A stretch of DNA of 64,000 nt from Hippopus hippopus. Lineage: Eukaryota; Mollusca; Bivalvia; Cardiida; Cardiidae. The stretch spans positions 14,668,255 through 14,732,254 of the forward strand of contig OX328109.1 of assembly GCA_946811185.2 (NCBI GenBank), read 5' to 3'. The translations under genes and the position numbers were made by a program. The notes beneath the pieces are model-generated. The model was not told the DNA's origin. It searched no databases and worked only from the letters and a program-made list of their open reading frames with translations. Below are positions 31,860 to 43,690 of the stretch, in pieces (positions within the stretch are counted from its first letter, which is position 1; every line of letters starts with the position of its first letter).

Positions 31860-32025
31860 GCCAGTGTAGATCAAGATCAGATCATACAAAATCGGCAGTT
31901 CAATCTTTGATCTACACCATTTGCTTTGCTGAGATATTCTGGTGGCAACTTTGAAATTTCAATTATTTGGATCTTATTTGTAAAACTGAAAAAGGTCTTT
32001 TAAGGTTTATTCAGTCCTCTATACT
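31860..32025. mobile_element. F2 element, diverged
   Basis: CAGTGTAGATCAAGATCAGA to CTTTGATCTACACCATTTGC, then GGTTTATTCAGTCCTCTATA. Confidence 0.65.
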
Positions 32026-32614
32026 TAGTGCTCCCAAAGTGTAAAGCTCCTAGCCTGGGCTTGGGCACTAAATTTAAGTGCAGGTGTCCTGAAGCCATTA
32101 TCATTATTTAGCAAAATATGAAACACCCTACTCTGTATATATTGCTGATTATTCACATAAAAATATCAATGACTCTGAAAAATAGTATTTTGACAAGAAG
32201 ATTTCAAAAAATTTACTTGCAAAGGCAACTTTTTGTTTTATTTAAATGCATGAATGGTAAAATATTTTGTTGGGGGGAGGGGGGCTGGAAATGATACAAA
32301 CCTTGCATCATTTATATGTTCAACACATCAGAGCATAACCAACATTCAAAATAACCCATCAGGAATGAAAACCACAGATTCTCTAATCAAATTCCTTGAA
32401 TATACAACAGTAGCCTGGGTTCCAGCTCGATCAATTTTTTTTTCCTTTTTTATAACCGAATGTAATTTTGTCAAAAATGATAATGGTAATAATTAAGGAA
32501 GCTATATACCGTTTTGCCACAGATCTGTATAGACTGTGAAAGGAGACCGAGATAAAGAGTGATTAAAAGATTATTACTGCCTGGACCTAGACTAACACAA
32601 CATCAACCATGTTA

Positions 32615-33570
32615 CTGTGTAGTAATGATGATCAAGAGAGATAAATGGTGGCATACTGTGGTGACAAAAATTAGTAACTTCCAATAAATATAAATATTAT
32701 AGGTTTAACTATAGCTTGTTATGACCTGTTGTCAAGCCAAACCAAAAGCAGCCATGTTCTTTGCCAGATCAAAATTATATCAAGAGATCTGAAAGAGGTA
32801 AACCAAAGGATCCTTCAGGCCAATATGTAGAGGATTCCAAATTATGGTTTTCAAGAAAATTTTCAAGAATTTTTCCGTTTTGTTGCCATGACAACCCAAT
32901 GTCTTCAATATAATCAGATTCTTTGAAGTAATTCTGAAGAGGGTCAAGGCATTTTTATTTCTATGAAGTTTTGTGTAAATCAGGTGGGAAGTTTCAGAGA
33001 TGTTTGAAAGAAAAGTAAACTCACACTCATAAGAACGTGACTGAGGATTAACACGAGATTTTCTACTTGAATTGCTTGAATATACAAAACCAAACATGTA
33101 ACAAGGCAGTAATGATGGTAAAGGAGATTAATGGTAGCATACTGTTGTGACAAAAATAGGAGGTACTTCGCATAAACATTATAAACTATAAATTATATTT
33201 CTTGTTATGACCTATAATCAAGCCAAACCAAATGCAGGGCTGCATGTTCTTTGAAAATCAAACTAATATCAAAAAATCTGTCAAAGAGGCCAACCACAGG
33301 ATCCTTTTGGCCACTTTGTAGAGAAATCCCAAATTACAGTTTTCTAGAAGATGAATTCTTAAAATTTTCATGATTTTAATGATTTTGCCCTTGCAACCAA
33401 AGTCTTCGAGGTAATCAGATTCTTTGAAGAAATTCTGTTTAGACAGCCATGACAGGTTCATTTCTGTAAAGTTTCCTCAAAATAAGATGGATAGTTTCAG
33501 AGAAGATGTTTGAAACAAAAATTAACTCACATTCACAAGAACGTGATTGAGGATTAAAACAGCAGTTCAT
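32615..33570. repeat. Tandem duplication, ~485-bp unit
   Basis: GCATACTGTGGTGACAAAAA (32651) and GCATACTGTTGTGACAAAAA (33136) open two parallel units. Both continue CAAGCCAAACCAAA, GGATCC, TTGCC and AATCAGATTCTTTGAAG, and end AAGAACGTGA..GAGGATTAA. Confidence 0.75.
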
Positions 33571-33659
33571 GACATGTTAATATGGATAAAAGGAAACTGA
33601 CCCACACAAAACTGGTCATCTATAATTCATGTTATGTAAATATTACTCCCTCCCCAAGG

Positions 33660-33730
33660 ATGCTAATAAAGATCAGACTGCACAAAAAATGCAGTCTGGT
33701 CTTTGATCTACACTGTCCATTTTGCTGGAT
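33660..33730. mobile_element. F2 hairpin
   Basis: AAAGATCAGACTGCACAAAA to TGCAGTCTGGTCTTTGATCT. Confidence 0.65.
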
Positions 33731-33751
33731 ATTCTTGGAAAAAGAAACCAT

Positions 33752-33920
33752 GGGTCAGTATTCACCAACCATTCTCAAGAATGTTCTTAGGTCTTATTCT
33801 CCAAAATTTTCTAAATTTGAAAGTAACACAATTTCTGGAGTTGTGTTGCTTACTAATTTAGAAAATTCTGGAGGATAAGAATAAAAATGTTCTTAAGAAT
33901 GGCTGGTAAAAACAGACCCT
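33752..33920. mobile_element. Foldback element, CAACCATTCTTAAG family
   Basis: GGGTCAGTATTCACCAACCA and, inverted, AGGGTCTGTTTTTACCAGCC; arms pair through TTCTCCAAAATTTTCTAAAT. Confidence 0.75.
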
Positions 33921-34180
33921 AAAATTTCTACTATTTTGGTGTTATTTTTTTTAACTGACAATGACAGTAGGGTTTATTCAGTACAAGTACTATGGGTTAA
34001 CATCAGCGACTAATAGTTGCAGAAAAAAAAAAGAGTAAAAAGAAACCGGGATAAAAACTTTCTTTCACAATACAGTAGAAACAGTAGCAGAAACATTGTG
34101 ATAAAAACAGTGGGTCATTATTTGTAGCCACCAACTGCTCCTTTTCCCTCTGAATTATTATAAACCATCTGCTGTGGGAT

Positions 34181-34416
34181 TTAACCCTTTTCAAGATGAC
34201 AAAAATTTAGACTTGTTCATATTGAAAGCATCTGAAGAGGACAAGTTAAATGTGGCTCAAAAATTGAAAGTTGTTATGGGATGGGTAGAAAACAATGTGA
34301 AAAAAATAAAAATAAAAAGCTTTTAGTTATCAGCATTTTCGTCTTTTCCCACAATGTTTTCGACAGGCATTTTTCTTTGGGTCTTTGAAACTCAGGATTG
34401 TGTGGTAAAGAGTTAA
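34181..34416 (+). mobile_element. F1 MITE, complete, left hairpin arm decayed
   Basis: TTAA to TTAA, 236 bp. AAAAATAAAAATAAAAAGC replaces the usual left arm. Confidence 0.75.
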
Positions 34417-34672
34417 CCCTTAATTTACAGGATGACAAAAATTTAGACTTGTCCAAATTGAAAGCATTTGAGGACAAAAAAATGACAGCAATTTGAGTGA
34501 TGCAATTTGTCTTTGGAAGGGTTGAAAACATTGTGGGAAAAGGAGAAAATGCTGGTTACCAGCATTTTCTCCTTTTCCAGCGATGTTTTCAAAAGCATTC
34601 TTTTACATTGATGTTTTCACAAGCATCCTTCCTCAAACATGTTAAAACTTGGGATTATTTTGTAAAGGTTAA
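34413..34672 (+). mobile_element. F1 MITE, tandem, duplicated short-arm motif
   Basis: Shares TTAA with the previous copy. GATGTTTTCAAAAGCATTCT is repeated as GATGTTTTCACAAGCATCCT. Confidence 0.75.
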
Positions 34673-34894
34673 AAAGACAACAAACTTATGAATGATATTT
34701 AGGTTAAATAATTTGTAAAAATTACTGACGGGTTCATGACCCAGTAAAACACTTTTAACAATTATTTTTACGGTTCATGACCGACAAAAGCACACAATGA
34801 CCTCAATGAAGGACGCTTAATTCTTTAGGTTATATTTTATAACGTTCTCCACAAAAAAACTTTTTCTTTTCAATAAAGTGCTATGCAACCATAT

Positions 34895-35137
34895 TCAACC
34901 CTTTACCAAACAATCCTACATTTCAAGGACCCTGAGGAAAAAGGCTTCTGAAAACATTTTTGGACAAGGAGAAAATTTCTGGTAACCACATATTTTCTCC
35001 ATTTCTAATGTTTTCTACCCATTCAGATGGACTCCATAATTTGGGCAATTCTAACATAGTCTTGTCTATCATAAATGTTAATTCTTTACAAATACCAATG
35101 GATGAATGAAAACTATTGTCGACTGGTAAAGAGTTAT
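34895..35137 (-). mobile_element. F1 MITE, diverged
   Basis: Short arm good (CCCTTTACCAAACAATCC); long arm replaced over its outer half. Confidence 0.62.
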
Positions 35138-35200
35138 TCATAATTACTTTCAGGGAATTCTGCATGCAACCCAGCAGAGCTGCAGCTGTATTTCTTTCAT

Positions 35201-35422
35201 TTAACCCTTTTACCAAACAAACCCGGGTTTTAATGGCCCTGGGAACGACGTCATTTAAAAATATTGTGGGAAAAGGAGAAAATGCTGATAACCAGTATTT
35301 CCTTTTACCACAATGATTTCTACCATGTAAAAGACCAATTTCATTGTTACAGCCACATTCGTCATCTGAAAATGCCTTGAAATTGGACAATTCTAAATAT
35401 TTGTCATTTGGTAAAATGTTAA
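35201..35422 (-). mobile_element. F1 MITE, complete
   Basis: TTAA to TTAA, 222 bp. Right hairpin arm shortened (CCAGTATTTCCTTTTACC). Confidence 0.78.
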
Positions 35423-35446
35423 AAATAACAACAAACTATGGACGGC

Positions 35447-35608
35447 AACTCTTTACTTGTCAATTTTGAACATGTTTGCAGACAAAAACAAAAATGTGTC
35501 TCAATTCATAGAATTGGTTACCAGCATTTTCTCCTCTCTCCACAATGTTTTCAAAAAGCCATCTTTCTCAGGGTCTGCAAAATATCAGTTTTGATTTGTA
35601 AAGATTAA
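35447..35608 (+). mobile_element. F1 MITE, left hairpin arm deleted
   Basis: Long arm joins directly to GGTTACCAGCATTTTCTCC. Confidence 0.65.
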
Positions 35609-35637
35609 ATATGCACATTTATACTCATTGAGACCTG

Positions 35638-35705
35638 AGCCATGGGGATCAAACCCACACCCTCAAAGGTCCCAAAATTTGCCATTGAGCTAGTGGGGGC
35701 TTGTG
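35638..35705 (-). mobile_element. SINE head fragment
   Basis: Minus strand: CTAGCTCAATGGCAAATTTT and GGGTTTGATCCC resemble A and B boxes. Confidence 0.45.
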
Positions 35706-35837
35706 GATCAAGTTCTGCTCTGTTTTTTTTTGGTGGGTTTTGACTCTTTGAAGAAATATACAATTTGATTAAAAAGAATCTGTTTGCTAATATTACCTTT
35801 TTTAATCACCAACATGATATTGCAACCCAAATTGAAA

Positions 35838-36000
35838 CTGTCAAATAAGAGGGCCATGAAGGCCATGAAGTCGCTCACCTGAGCCTTTTGACAAAACATG
35901 ACCAATTTCCAATCTCTTCCAAGATATTATGACAAATATTCTAACAAACTTTCAAGAGTATTCGACTGAAAATGTGGCCTCTAGAGAATACACATGGGTT
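35838..36000. repeat. Fragment related to the 3.9-5.2 kb array
   Basis: Leader AAGAGGGCCATGAAGGCCAT and one array unit (CAAAACATGACCAATTTCCA, GACTGAAAATGTGGCCTCTA). Confidence 0.65.
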
Positions 36001-36116
36001 TATGATTCAGTGGGTTGTTAGACAAAGTGGGTTCCAAGGATCTTTAATTATTTGATGTCTTGCTTGGTACAATGCATCACAGAAATGCATTAAGCCCCCT
36101 TTTTACAGAGCATGGG
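36000..36116. mobile_element. F3 half element
   Basis: Ends AGAAATGCATTAAGCCCCCT; abuts an F1 copy that lacks its own terminus. Confidence 0.6.
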
Positions 36117-36317
36117 TCATTTAGACTGGTCAAAATTGAAAGCATCTGCAAACGACAAATTAAACATGGCTGAAATGATGGAACTCGTATCTGATAGGGT
36201 AGAAAACATTGTGGGAAAAGGAGAAACTGGTGATTACCTTTTTTATCCTTTTCCCACAATGTTTACAAGAACTTTCTCAGGGCCTTTAAAACACAGGACT
36301 GTTTCATAAAGAGTTAA
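36116..36317 (+). mobile_element. F1 MITE, left terminus lost
   Basis: Begins inside the long arm at TTTAGACTGGTCAAAATTG; apex replaced (GAGAAACTGGTGATTACC). Confidence 0.7.
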
Positions 36318-36483
36318 ATATACATGAGATTGGATTTCTGTAATTAGCTAATATATTAAAGATTTAACAAAGAAAATAACAACATGGTATTGCATTTGAA
36401 AATACTTTTTACCTATGTAATTATGGGCCTATGCCATTTCCCATACCTATCCGGTTGATTGAAAAAGGAATCAGGAACAAGAA

Positions 36484-36690
36484 TGGTGTTTTACACCACT
36501 TTCAACATTATTTCACAGTGACAGCTCACATACTCATGTATTTCCAGAGTTTCACAAATACTACTAGGCTAGGGCTCTGAAGTGTTTAGCCCAACGACTC
36601 TCCTGTGAATGAACCAGTGGACCAAGTGAGGCTCTAACCTTGGGCCTCCAGGTCAGGATTCCTACACTTTACCACTGAGCTACCCCTATG
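36484..36690 (-). mobile_element. tRNA-derived SINE (49.5 kb family)
   Basis: Minus strand: GTAGCTCAGTGGTAAAGTG, AAGGTTAGAGCCTC, then the shared 3' body ending AACACCATTC. Confidence 0.72.
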
Positions 36691-36749
36691 AGGCACAAGA
36701 CAAAAATCTCTCTCATACTCTTCCAAGCTGAGAAAGTATTGGCAGATCA

Positions 36750-36928
36750 CACACTGAATGGGCTCCAATGATGGGATTTGTCTATGACAGGGTAGAAAAC
36801 ATTGTGGAAAGAGGAGAAAATGCTGGTTACCAGCATTTTCTCCTTTTCCCACAATGTTTTCAAAAGCCTCCTTTCTCAGGGCCATTAAAACTCGGGATTG
36901 TTTGGTAAATGGTTTGGTAAATGGTTAA
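36750..36928 (+). mobile_element. F1 MITE, outer long arm missing
   Basis: Hairpin intact. The terminus is duplicated: GGTTTGGTAAATGGTTTGG. Confidence 0.75.
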
Positions 36929-37102
36929 ACCTTATGTACACAAGATATTCTATTCTGAAACATTCATATTCAAACATTCCAAATTTGCCTATTCTGTGTT
37001 AACTGACTTGACTAATCCAGCACAATGTTCTATAGACAGATTTGAAAATGAAAGGTCAACTTCAGGTTATTCATACATTATTTAGACGAGGCAGAAAGTG
37101 GT

Positions 37103-37331
37103 TTAACCCTTTACCACACAATGACGCCTTTTAACACCCCTGAAGAAGAGGCCTTTTGAAAACATTGTGGGAAAAGGAGAAAATGCTGGTAACCAGCATT
37201 TTCTCCTTTTCCCACAAAGTTTTCTACCCTATCAAAGAAAAGTTGCGTCATTTGAGCCACTATGAAATTGTCTTCTGCAAATGCTTTCAATTTGGATAGG
37301 TCTTAAATTTTGCCCTGTGGTAAAGGGTTAA
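37103..37331 (-). mobile_element. F1 MITE, complete
   Basis: TTAA to TTAA, 229 bp, among the least diverged copies. Confidence 0.88.
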
Positions 37332-37814
37332 CGAAGAACTTCCAAACATCAATTGCACTAGGTTCTGATTACCCACTTGTCAAAATTCAGCTGATCCTGT
37401 ACCTATATCTGACCTCCTGACCTTGTCTGATCAAGGAGGTTTCCATTTCAAAATGCATGTACTGCCAGTCACATGATCTGAAACATGGCAGGCTCGGCAG
37501 CACCCATGAAAATCAATTAGCAATGTCACCGACAGCCACCATAATAAGCAATGTGTCACTTAAAAAAAAAAAACCTACAGAATTGATAGACCAACACAGA
37601 AAATAAATGTATAAGTTGTTTGTCAACAGAAAATGTTCTTAGAGAGATTCTGATAGAAAACTGTAAACAGTGTTTTCTTTTCTTTAGTGGAGTATTACAA
37701 TTTGTGAACGATAAAGTGGTGTATTTCCGGCAAGAAATGTGCCATACAGGTGCTGTATTACATTTGTGTACACTTTATTTTTGGCTGGCACTGCACCTGC
37801 CATTGTAGAAAAAT
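37332..37814. other. No feature recognised
   Basis: Only an A12 run near 37563 and short open frames of no clear coding quality. Confidence 0.45.
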
Positions 37815-37948
37815 TTAATGAAGCTCAATTGACTGGATTTGTTTGTAAGGGCTACAAAACATAGTGGGAAAAGGAGAAAAAACTGATACAATCATTTTTT
37901 TTCCTTTTCCAATAAATGTTTTCAAAAGTCTTGTGATGGTATTGTTAA
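37815..37948 (+). mobile_element. F1 partial copy
   Basis: Inner long arm, poor hairpin and the start of the short arm; next copy starts at TTAA 37945. Confidence 0.55.
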
Positions 37949-38085
37949 CTCTTTACCAAATGACAAATTTTTTAACTCAACCAAATTGAAAGCATTTACA
38001 GATGCCATATTAAATGTTGCTAAAATGATTATTTCTCTCTTTGATAGAATGGAAAAAATTATGGAAAAAGGAGAAAATGCTTTAA
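37945..38085 (+). mobile_element. F1 half element (stops at apex)
   Basis: Long arm and left hairpin arm, ending GAGAAAATGCT exactly where TTAA of the next copy begins. Confidence 0.68.
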
Positions 38086-38310
38086 CCCTTTCCCAAACAA
38101 TCCCTGGTTTTTACGGGTCAGGAATAGAAGCCTTTTGAAAACATTGTGGTAAAAGGAGAAAATGCTAGTAACCAGCATTTTCTCCTTTTCCCACAATGTT
38201 TTCTACCCTATCATATAGAAAAATAATGTTTTCAGCAACTGTTAATTTGTCATCTGCAAATTGCTTTAAATTTTGTCTGGTCCAAAATTTGCCGTTTTGG
38301 AAAGGGTTAA
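38082..38310 (-). mobile_element. F1 MITE, complete
   Basis: TTAA to TTAA, 229 bp. Apex GCTAGTAACCAGC. Confidence 0.83.
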
Positions 38311-38879
38311 GACACATAACTTGTCCGGAAGATGGGATGCACAGAAGGATGGACAGCCAGCCAGGCAAAAATTCACAGTCAGCTCTTAAAATGTAATTAA
38401 CTGCAAGCTGCTTCAAAAAACTCTGAACATATCAGGTTCTTTCAATACATCCACCATGATAGTGAAACTACCATTTGATAGAGTGAGTGAAAGAACTACG
38501 TCTGCCTCTAAAATTTCAAGCTTTGTGAATCTCTTAGGGCCCGTTTACGCAATCAAACTTGGTTTGCAAACACCACTTAACATTTGTTTGTTGTTGTTTG
38601 ATCATGTTTGTTCATACTGTCTACAGTACAACAAACAATAGCATCATATCACAAGACAGGATTCTGACTGGTGGTTATTTTTAGACGCCACCTAATACAA
38701 GGGAACAGAGCAAACAAAAATGAACTTGTCTAAACATCATCAAACACTGTTTTGGTTGTTAAAAGTTGGGATTGTGTGGCAAGGGGCCCAATAAGAAACA
38801 AACATAGAATAGGGAAAGTTTGTTACTGATCTTGACAAACATTATTATGAGTTTTATGGTACTAGTATGGCTGATAAAA

Positions 38880-39005
38880 GTTGTGAAATATATCAGAGGT
38901 GAAAGATGAAAAATTGCCAAAAGGAAAGTTCGCCTCAACCCAGTATTGCACCCGCAATCCCAAGGTCACAAGTCAGATCTTCAAACCAGTGAGCTACCCA
39001 ACCGA
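38880..39005 (-). mobile_element. tRNA-derived SINE (1.4 kb family)
   Basis: Minus strand: GGTAGCTCACTGGTTTGAAG and GATTGCGGGTGCAATAC; same body as 1375-1521. Confidence 0.6.
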
Positions 39006-39203
39006 GCAAAATCAATTATCATAGTTTGAACAAAGTTTTCAAAGGTCATTTATGATTTCCTTTAACTATGTCACAGTAAAGTTGAAATTTAAGTTTGGTC
39101 TACAAGTCCAAAGTTCAAATAAATAGGACAAATAGATAATTATTGATTGTCACAGATTTATACAAAATACTTAAGATTGCTCAACATGCCTTATTTGCAA
39201 CCC

Positions 39204-39425
39204 TTAAACCATACAATCATGAGTGTCTTTGACCCTGAGAAAAAACGTTCTTTGAAAACATTGTGGAAAGAGGAGAAAATGCTTGTAACCAGCATTTTCT
39301 TCTTTTCCCACAATGTTTTCTACCCTTCCTAAGACAAATTTCAATTTCTGAGTCTGATTTATTTTTTCCTCTGCAAGTGCATTGAATTTGACAAATTCAA
39401 AATTTTGTTATGTGGTAAAAAGTAA
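39204..39425 (-). mobile_element. F1 MITE, termini decayed
   Basis: CCCTTAAACCATACAATC start, GGTAAAAAGTAAAG end; hairpin strong. Confidence 0.75.
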
Positions 39426-39562
39426 AGCTTACGATAAAAGTCTATCTGTGCTTCAGTCGATTGTTATTTTCTTCTGCCAAAAGGGGTCAAGTTTATGTAC
39501 TGGTATTTGGCCCTGAAAAACTCAACCTCCTGCAGTATCTATCTAGCATTGATTCTGAACGG

Positions 39563-39587
39563 GAAATTGCTCATGATGAGCAATTTC
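39563..39587. repeat. 25-nt perfect palindrome
   Basis: GAAATTGCTCAT, one base, ATGAGCAATTTC. The context differs from F1 although CAATTTCTCCTTTT follows. Confidence 0.7.
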
Positions 39588-39728
39588 TCCTTTTGCAGCA
39601 ACTGTTCACCTCTAGTAATGTTTTCACTCTTTCACTACTCAATAAATAAATTGCATTTTCTCAAAGGCTAAAAGTACATTTCCTATGTAACATCAAGAGA
39701 CAGTTCGTCACAATCTAGAAATTATAGC

Positions 39729-39800
39729 AGTGGACAGTGTAGATCAGAGATCAGACTGCACAGAATGTGCAGTCTGATCTTGATCTACACTGTCCACAAA
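39729..39800. mobile_element. F2 hairpin, near perfect
   Basis: GTGGACAGTGTAGATCAGAG to TGATCTACACTGTCCAC. Confidence 0.75.
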
Positions 39801-40057
39801 AGCTTCTGGTGTCATCGATAGTATGGAACGAGTCAAAGGAAGTTATTCAGATTTTTATATTCATACTGAACTTCACAGTGCTTCATCACGGAATTTAGTA
39901 AAGTGGAAGCAGGCAAACCACGTGTACATGTATAAGTGAAGAAGAAAGATAAAATCTGTAAAATATGTAAGCATGCAAAATAAAATGTATGTGAGAAAAA
40001 AATATTTGGTGCTATTTCCTTAATGGGCTGTGTAGCTTTTTAAGCTGTCAAGCCTCT

Positions 40058-40297
40058 ATCACACTATCCAGAGTGTTAAAGCCTATAAGAAAGATGACTT
40101 TCTGAACGATTGTGGGAAAATGAGAAAATGATGGTAACCAGCATTAATTTTGTCCTTTTCCCAGCATTTCTCCTTTTCCCACAATGTTTTCTAGCTTTTG
40201 AATACATTTTTCACTAATTAAGTCCAATTTTCTTTTTGTTGTTTGCTGATGCTTAGAATTAGAAACTTCAAAATCTGGTCCTTTGGTATGGATTAAC
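40058..40297 (-). mobile_element. F1 MITE, right hairpin arm duplicated
   Basis: CAGCATTAATTTTGTCCTTT precedes a second CAGCATTTCTCCTTTTCCC. Confidence 0.65.
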
Positions 40298-40464
40298 AGA
40301 TTTTGCTAAATTATGTGCGACTGTATTCAAATGAATAAGATGACATCATATTTTATTTCATGACAGTACCAACTAACCATACACTCACAGCTAACTTACG
40401 TTGCAATTTTTTTTTTTCATTCTAGCCCTTAGAATACCTAAGACTGTATGATACAATGGAAATT

Positions 40465-40540
40465 TGAAGACAGTGTAGATCAAGACCAGATTGCATTAAA
40501 TCAGCAGTCTGATCTCTGGTATACTATGCCTAATTTTTTA
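40465..40540. mobile_element. F2 hairpin, diverged
   Basis: GACAGTGTAGATCAAGACCA to AGCAGTCTGATCTCTGG. Confidence 0.6.
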
Positions 40541-40884
40541 TGAAGTGGTCTGACTAAAAAATCTTGTAATTTGCAATATTCATTCTACCTTTTCTGCTAA
40601 TTTAGAATGTTAAAAATTATTTGGCAGTCTTGGGGTGTATTCAAAGCAGAGCATGTGTGCTAAAAAGAACTGAGAAGAACAAACAAAATGATTCCACCTG
40701 TGAGAAGCAGTTGATCATTAGTGAGGAAATATGAAACAATACTCAGGAATATAAGAATTGGACAAGGCCTAAAAATATTGTTTTGGATTGGGTTACCCCA
40801 AACAATAAATTTTTGTTTAGGCCTGATAAGGTTTCAAGGAAACACCAACAAAAAATTCTACCCTTTATCAAACAATTATTTGTT

Positions 40885-41340
40885 TATCCCTTTTCCATAA
40901 TATCCCAAGCCTTGACAACCCTAAGGACAACGGTGCTTGAAGACAAGATGGGAAAAGGAGAAAATGCTGGTAACCAGCATTTTCTCCTTTTCCCACAATA
41001 ATTTCTTCTGTCTTGGTCTTTGACCAGTATTTGTCGTCTGTTAAAGGGTTATAAAACCCTAACAGACAATGCTTTTTTAAAAAAAATTTTGGAAGAAGGA
41101 GACAATACTGATGACCGGCATTCTCACCTTTCCACAATTGTTTTTACCCTTTCATAGAGAAATCTTATTATATTAGCTGTGTATAATTTGTTGTCTGCAA
41201 ATCCTTTAAAAATGGACATGTCTTTATTTCTGTCGTCAAAGACCAATCTCGTCTCTTGAGACTCATTTACTGTAATTTTGTCGTCTGCAAGTACTTTCAA
41301 TATGGGCAAGTTGAGAATTTTGGTGTCTAGTCAACAGTTA
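40885..41340 (-). mobile_element. Two diverged F1 copies
   Basis: 40885-41055 has a strong hairpin and truncated long arm. 41060-41340 has a decayed hairpin and a doubled long-arm end (GTCTGCAAATCC, then GTCTGCAAGTACTTTCAAT). Confidence 0.62.
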
Positions 41341-41384
41341 AGGCATCCTTGAGTATCCGATCATGTTTTTCAAATACTTCTCTA

Positions 41385-41603
41385 AATCTTTACCAAATGG
41401 CAATATTTTAGAAATGTTCAAATTGCAGACGGAAAGTTAAAATGAGGCCATAGAGATAATTTCAATCTTTGAAGGGATAGAAAACATCGTGGGAAATGGA
41501 GAAAATGCTGGTTACCAGCATTTTCTCCTTTTCCCACAATTTTTTCCAGATGTTTAATTTCACAGGATCATTAATACTATGGATTGTGTGGTAATGGGTT
41601 AAA
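41385..41603 (+). mobile_element. F1 MITE
   Basis: Perfect apex; long arm shortened; right TTAA kept. Confidence 0.75.
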
Positions 41604-41647
41604 CATAAGTAACTCACTCCCAGGTATGCATTATTCATCTCTAGGAC

Positions 41648-42060
41648 TACCGAACGATAAAATGCTATATTTATCCAATCTAACAGGCTTAATAGACAAC
41701 ATATCAAGTGACTGAAATGATAAAATTGTGTTTGAAATGATCAAACACAAATTGTAAGAACAAGAGAACCTTTCGGTTTACCTGCATTTTCCCCTTTTCT
41801 CAATAAGTTTTCAAAAAGCCTTTCTCATTGGTCATTAAAACTTGGATTGTTCAGGAAAGGGTCGACCCTTTTCATAATGACAAATTTTACCCTCTTCCTA
41901 TTCTGAAACATCAGCAGACAACAGTGGTATGCATAAGTTTAAGTTCTATGATAAGATAAGAAACATTGTGGTAACCAGCAGTTTCTCCTTTTCACACGCT
42001 GTTTTCAAAAGCCTTCCCACCCAGGGTCGTTAAAACTTGGGACTGTTCGGTGAAGGGTTG
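41648..42060 (+). mobile_element. Two diverged F1 copies in tandem
   Basis: The junction is near 41862, where TTAA has become TCGA (GGGTCGACCC). The second copy's left hairpin arm is deleted (ACATTGTGGTAACCAGC). Confidence 0.6.
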
Positions 42061-42207
42061 AAAGATTATGTCGGTGACATATTATATTATGTAAACAGCT
42101 CCCAAGGTCACTCTACAACAATACCTATTGAATTTTGAATTATATTCAGAAAATAGTCTTGAACTTGCTACCGAAACCAGACAAAAACAATGACTGTTTT
42201 GCAGTGT

Positions 42208-42392
42208 ATTAACTCTATACCTCATAACAATATTTTCGACTTCTGTAGATTGAAATGCAGACAACAAATGAATGTTACTGAAATCCTTGTCTTTGATAGG
42301 ATAGAAAAACGCTATGGGAAAAGGGGAAAATGCTGGTTATTGGCATTTACTCCTTTTCCTACAATGTTTTCAAAAGGCTACTTCCCTAGGGT
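42208..42392 (+). mobile_element. F1 MITE, short arm truncated
   Basis: Ends at CCTAGGG where the next, inverted copy begins. Confidence 0.65.
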
Positions 42393-42615
42393 TTTTACCA
42401 CACAATTCTGAGTTTTGCCACCCTGAAAGAGAAGTCCTATTAAAACATTGTGGGAAACAGAGAAAATGCTGGTAACCAGTATTTTCTTTTCTTCCCTACA
42501 TTTTCTACTCTGTCATGGACAAAATCATATCATTTTAGCAACATTTAATATGCCGTCTGCAAAGTTTTTTCAATTTTGATGAGTCTACAACTTTGTAGGT
42601 TGGTAAAAAACTAAT
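42393..42615 (-). mobile_element. F1 MITE, inverted neighbour
   Basis: TTTTTACCACACAATTC start; ends GGTTGGTAAAAAACTAA. Confidence 0.68.
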
Positions 42616-42629
42616 ATCAGATAACCCAT

Positions 42630-42857
42630 TTAACTCTTTACCACACAATGATGACTTTTAACACCTCTGATAGAGAAGGCTTTTGAAAACATTGTGGGAA
42701 AAGGAGAAAATGCTGGTTACCAGCATTTTCTCCTTTTCCCACAATGTTTTCTACCCTATCAAAGAAAAATCATTTCATATGAGCCAAACTGAAACTGTCA
42801 TCTGCAAATGCTTTCAATTCGGACAGGTCTAAAATTTGTCGTGTGGTAAAGGGTTAA
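42630..42857 (-). mobile_element. F1 MITE, complete
   Basis: TTAA to TTAA, 228 bp; perfect hairpin. Confidence 0.87.
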
Positions 42858-42879
42858 GCACCAGGGACAACAAACAGGC

Positions 42880-42990
42880 TTTTGCAGACAGCACAGAACA
42901 AGATCAGACTGCACAGAACTTAGAGTCTGATCTTTGATCTAATTATTACTGTACCCTTATTTAGTCAAGTCCATCATAAAATTTTTCTGA
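42880..42990. mobile_element. F2 hairpin, diverged
   Basis: GAACAAGATCAGACTGCACA to GAGTCTGATCTTTGATC. Confidence 0.6.
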
Positions 42991-43062
42991 CACTGTGAGC
43001 TAACTGTACTTTTTTCAGCCAAAGTAGGAGGACTGGTTTATTATATATGAAGCTAAAATAGT

Positions 43063-43172
43063 GAACCCTTTATCACACAATCCCAAGACTTAACAAACAT
43101 TAGGAAGAAGGCTTTTGAAAACATTGTGGAAAAAGGAAAAAATGCTGGTAACCAGCATTTTCCTTTCCATAT
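43063..43172 (-). mobile_element. F1 MITE lacking long arm
   Basis: Short arm and hairpin only; ends CCTTTCCATATATATAG. Confidence 0.65.
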
Positions 43173-43690
43173 ATATAGTCTAAGGGATTAATAATGTATT
43201 GGAATTCTTCAATTTAAAACCAGAAACATAGCAACAGTGATTTATTAGATGGACTCCAGAAAATGGAATGCATTTTCTATTGGTCATAATACATGTATAT
43301 GCAACCTTGCAATCGTCAGGGTCAACATTTAGCATGAAGATACAAGAATGATTACAGTTTGATAAAATAAAGATGAAATGGATTAAAAAAGGCTGAAAAT
43401 GAGTATAGATGCATCTTTAACACAATGTTTTCAAAAGACTTCTCTCTAAAAAGTGTTAACCCTCAGGCTGTTAAGCATGACTTACTGACCTTTTGCAGAT
43501 AGTGTAGATCAAGATCAGACTGATCTTGAATCCAAACTGCAGTGTTACATCCAGGATTTCTGCCAAGAGAGGGAGCTCCCCCATGGAATTAGCAAAAGGG
43601 GGGGAATGATAAAACTTTAATCATAAAAAAATTACCTGGGTTTCATGCACTGGTGTGATAGATCTACTAAAAAAGCGCCATTCCTTTCTT

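Noticed and set aside
39563..39587. Treating the 25-nt palindrome as an F1 apex with full covariation
   Set aside because: Flanks do not align to F1 arms, so it is not counted as covariation evidence.
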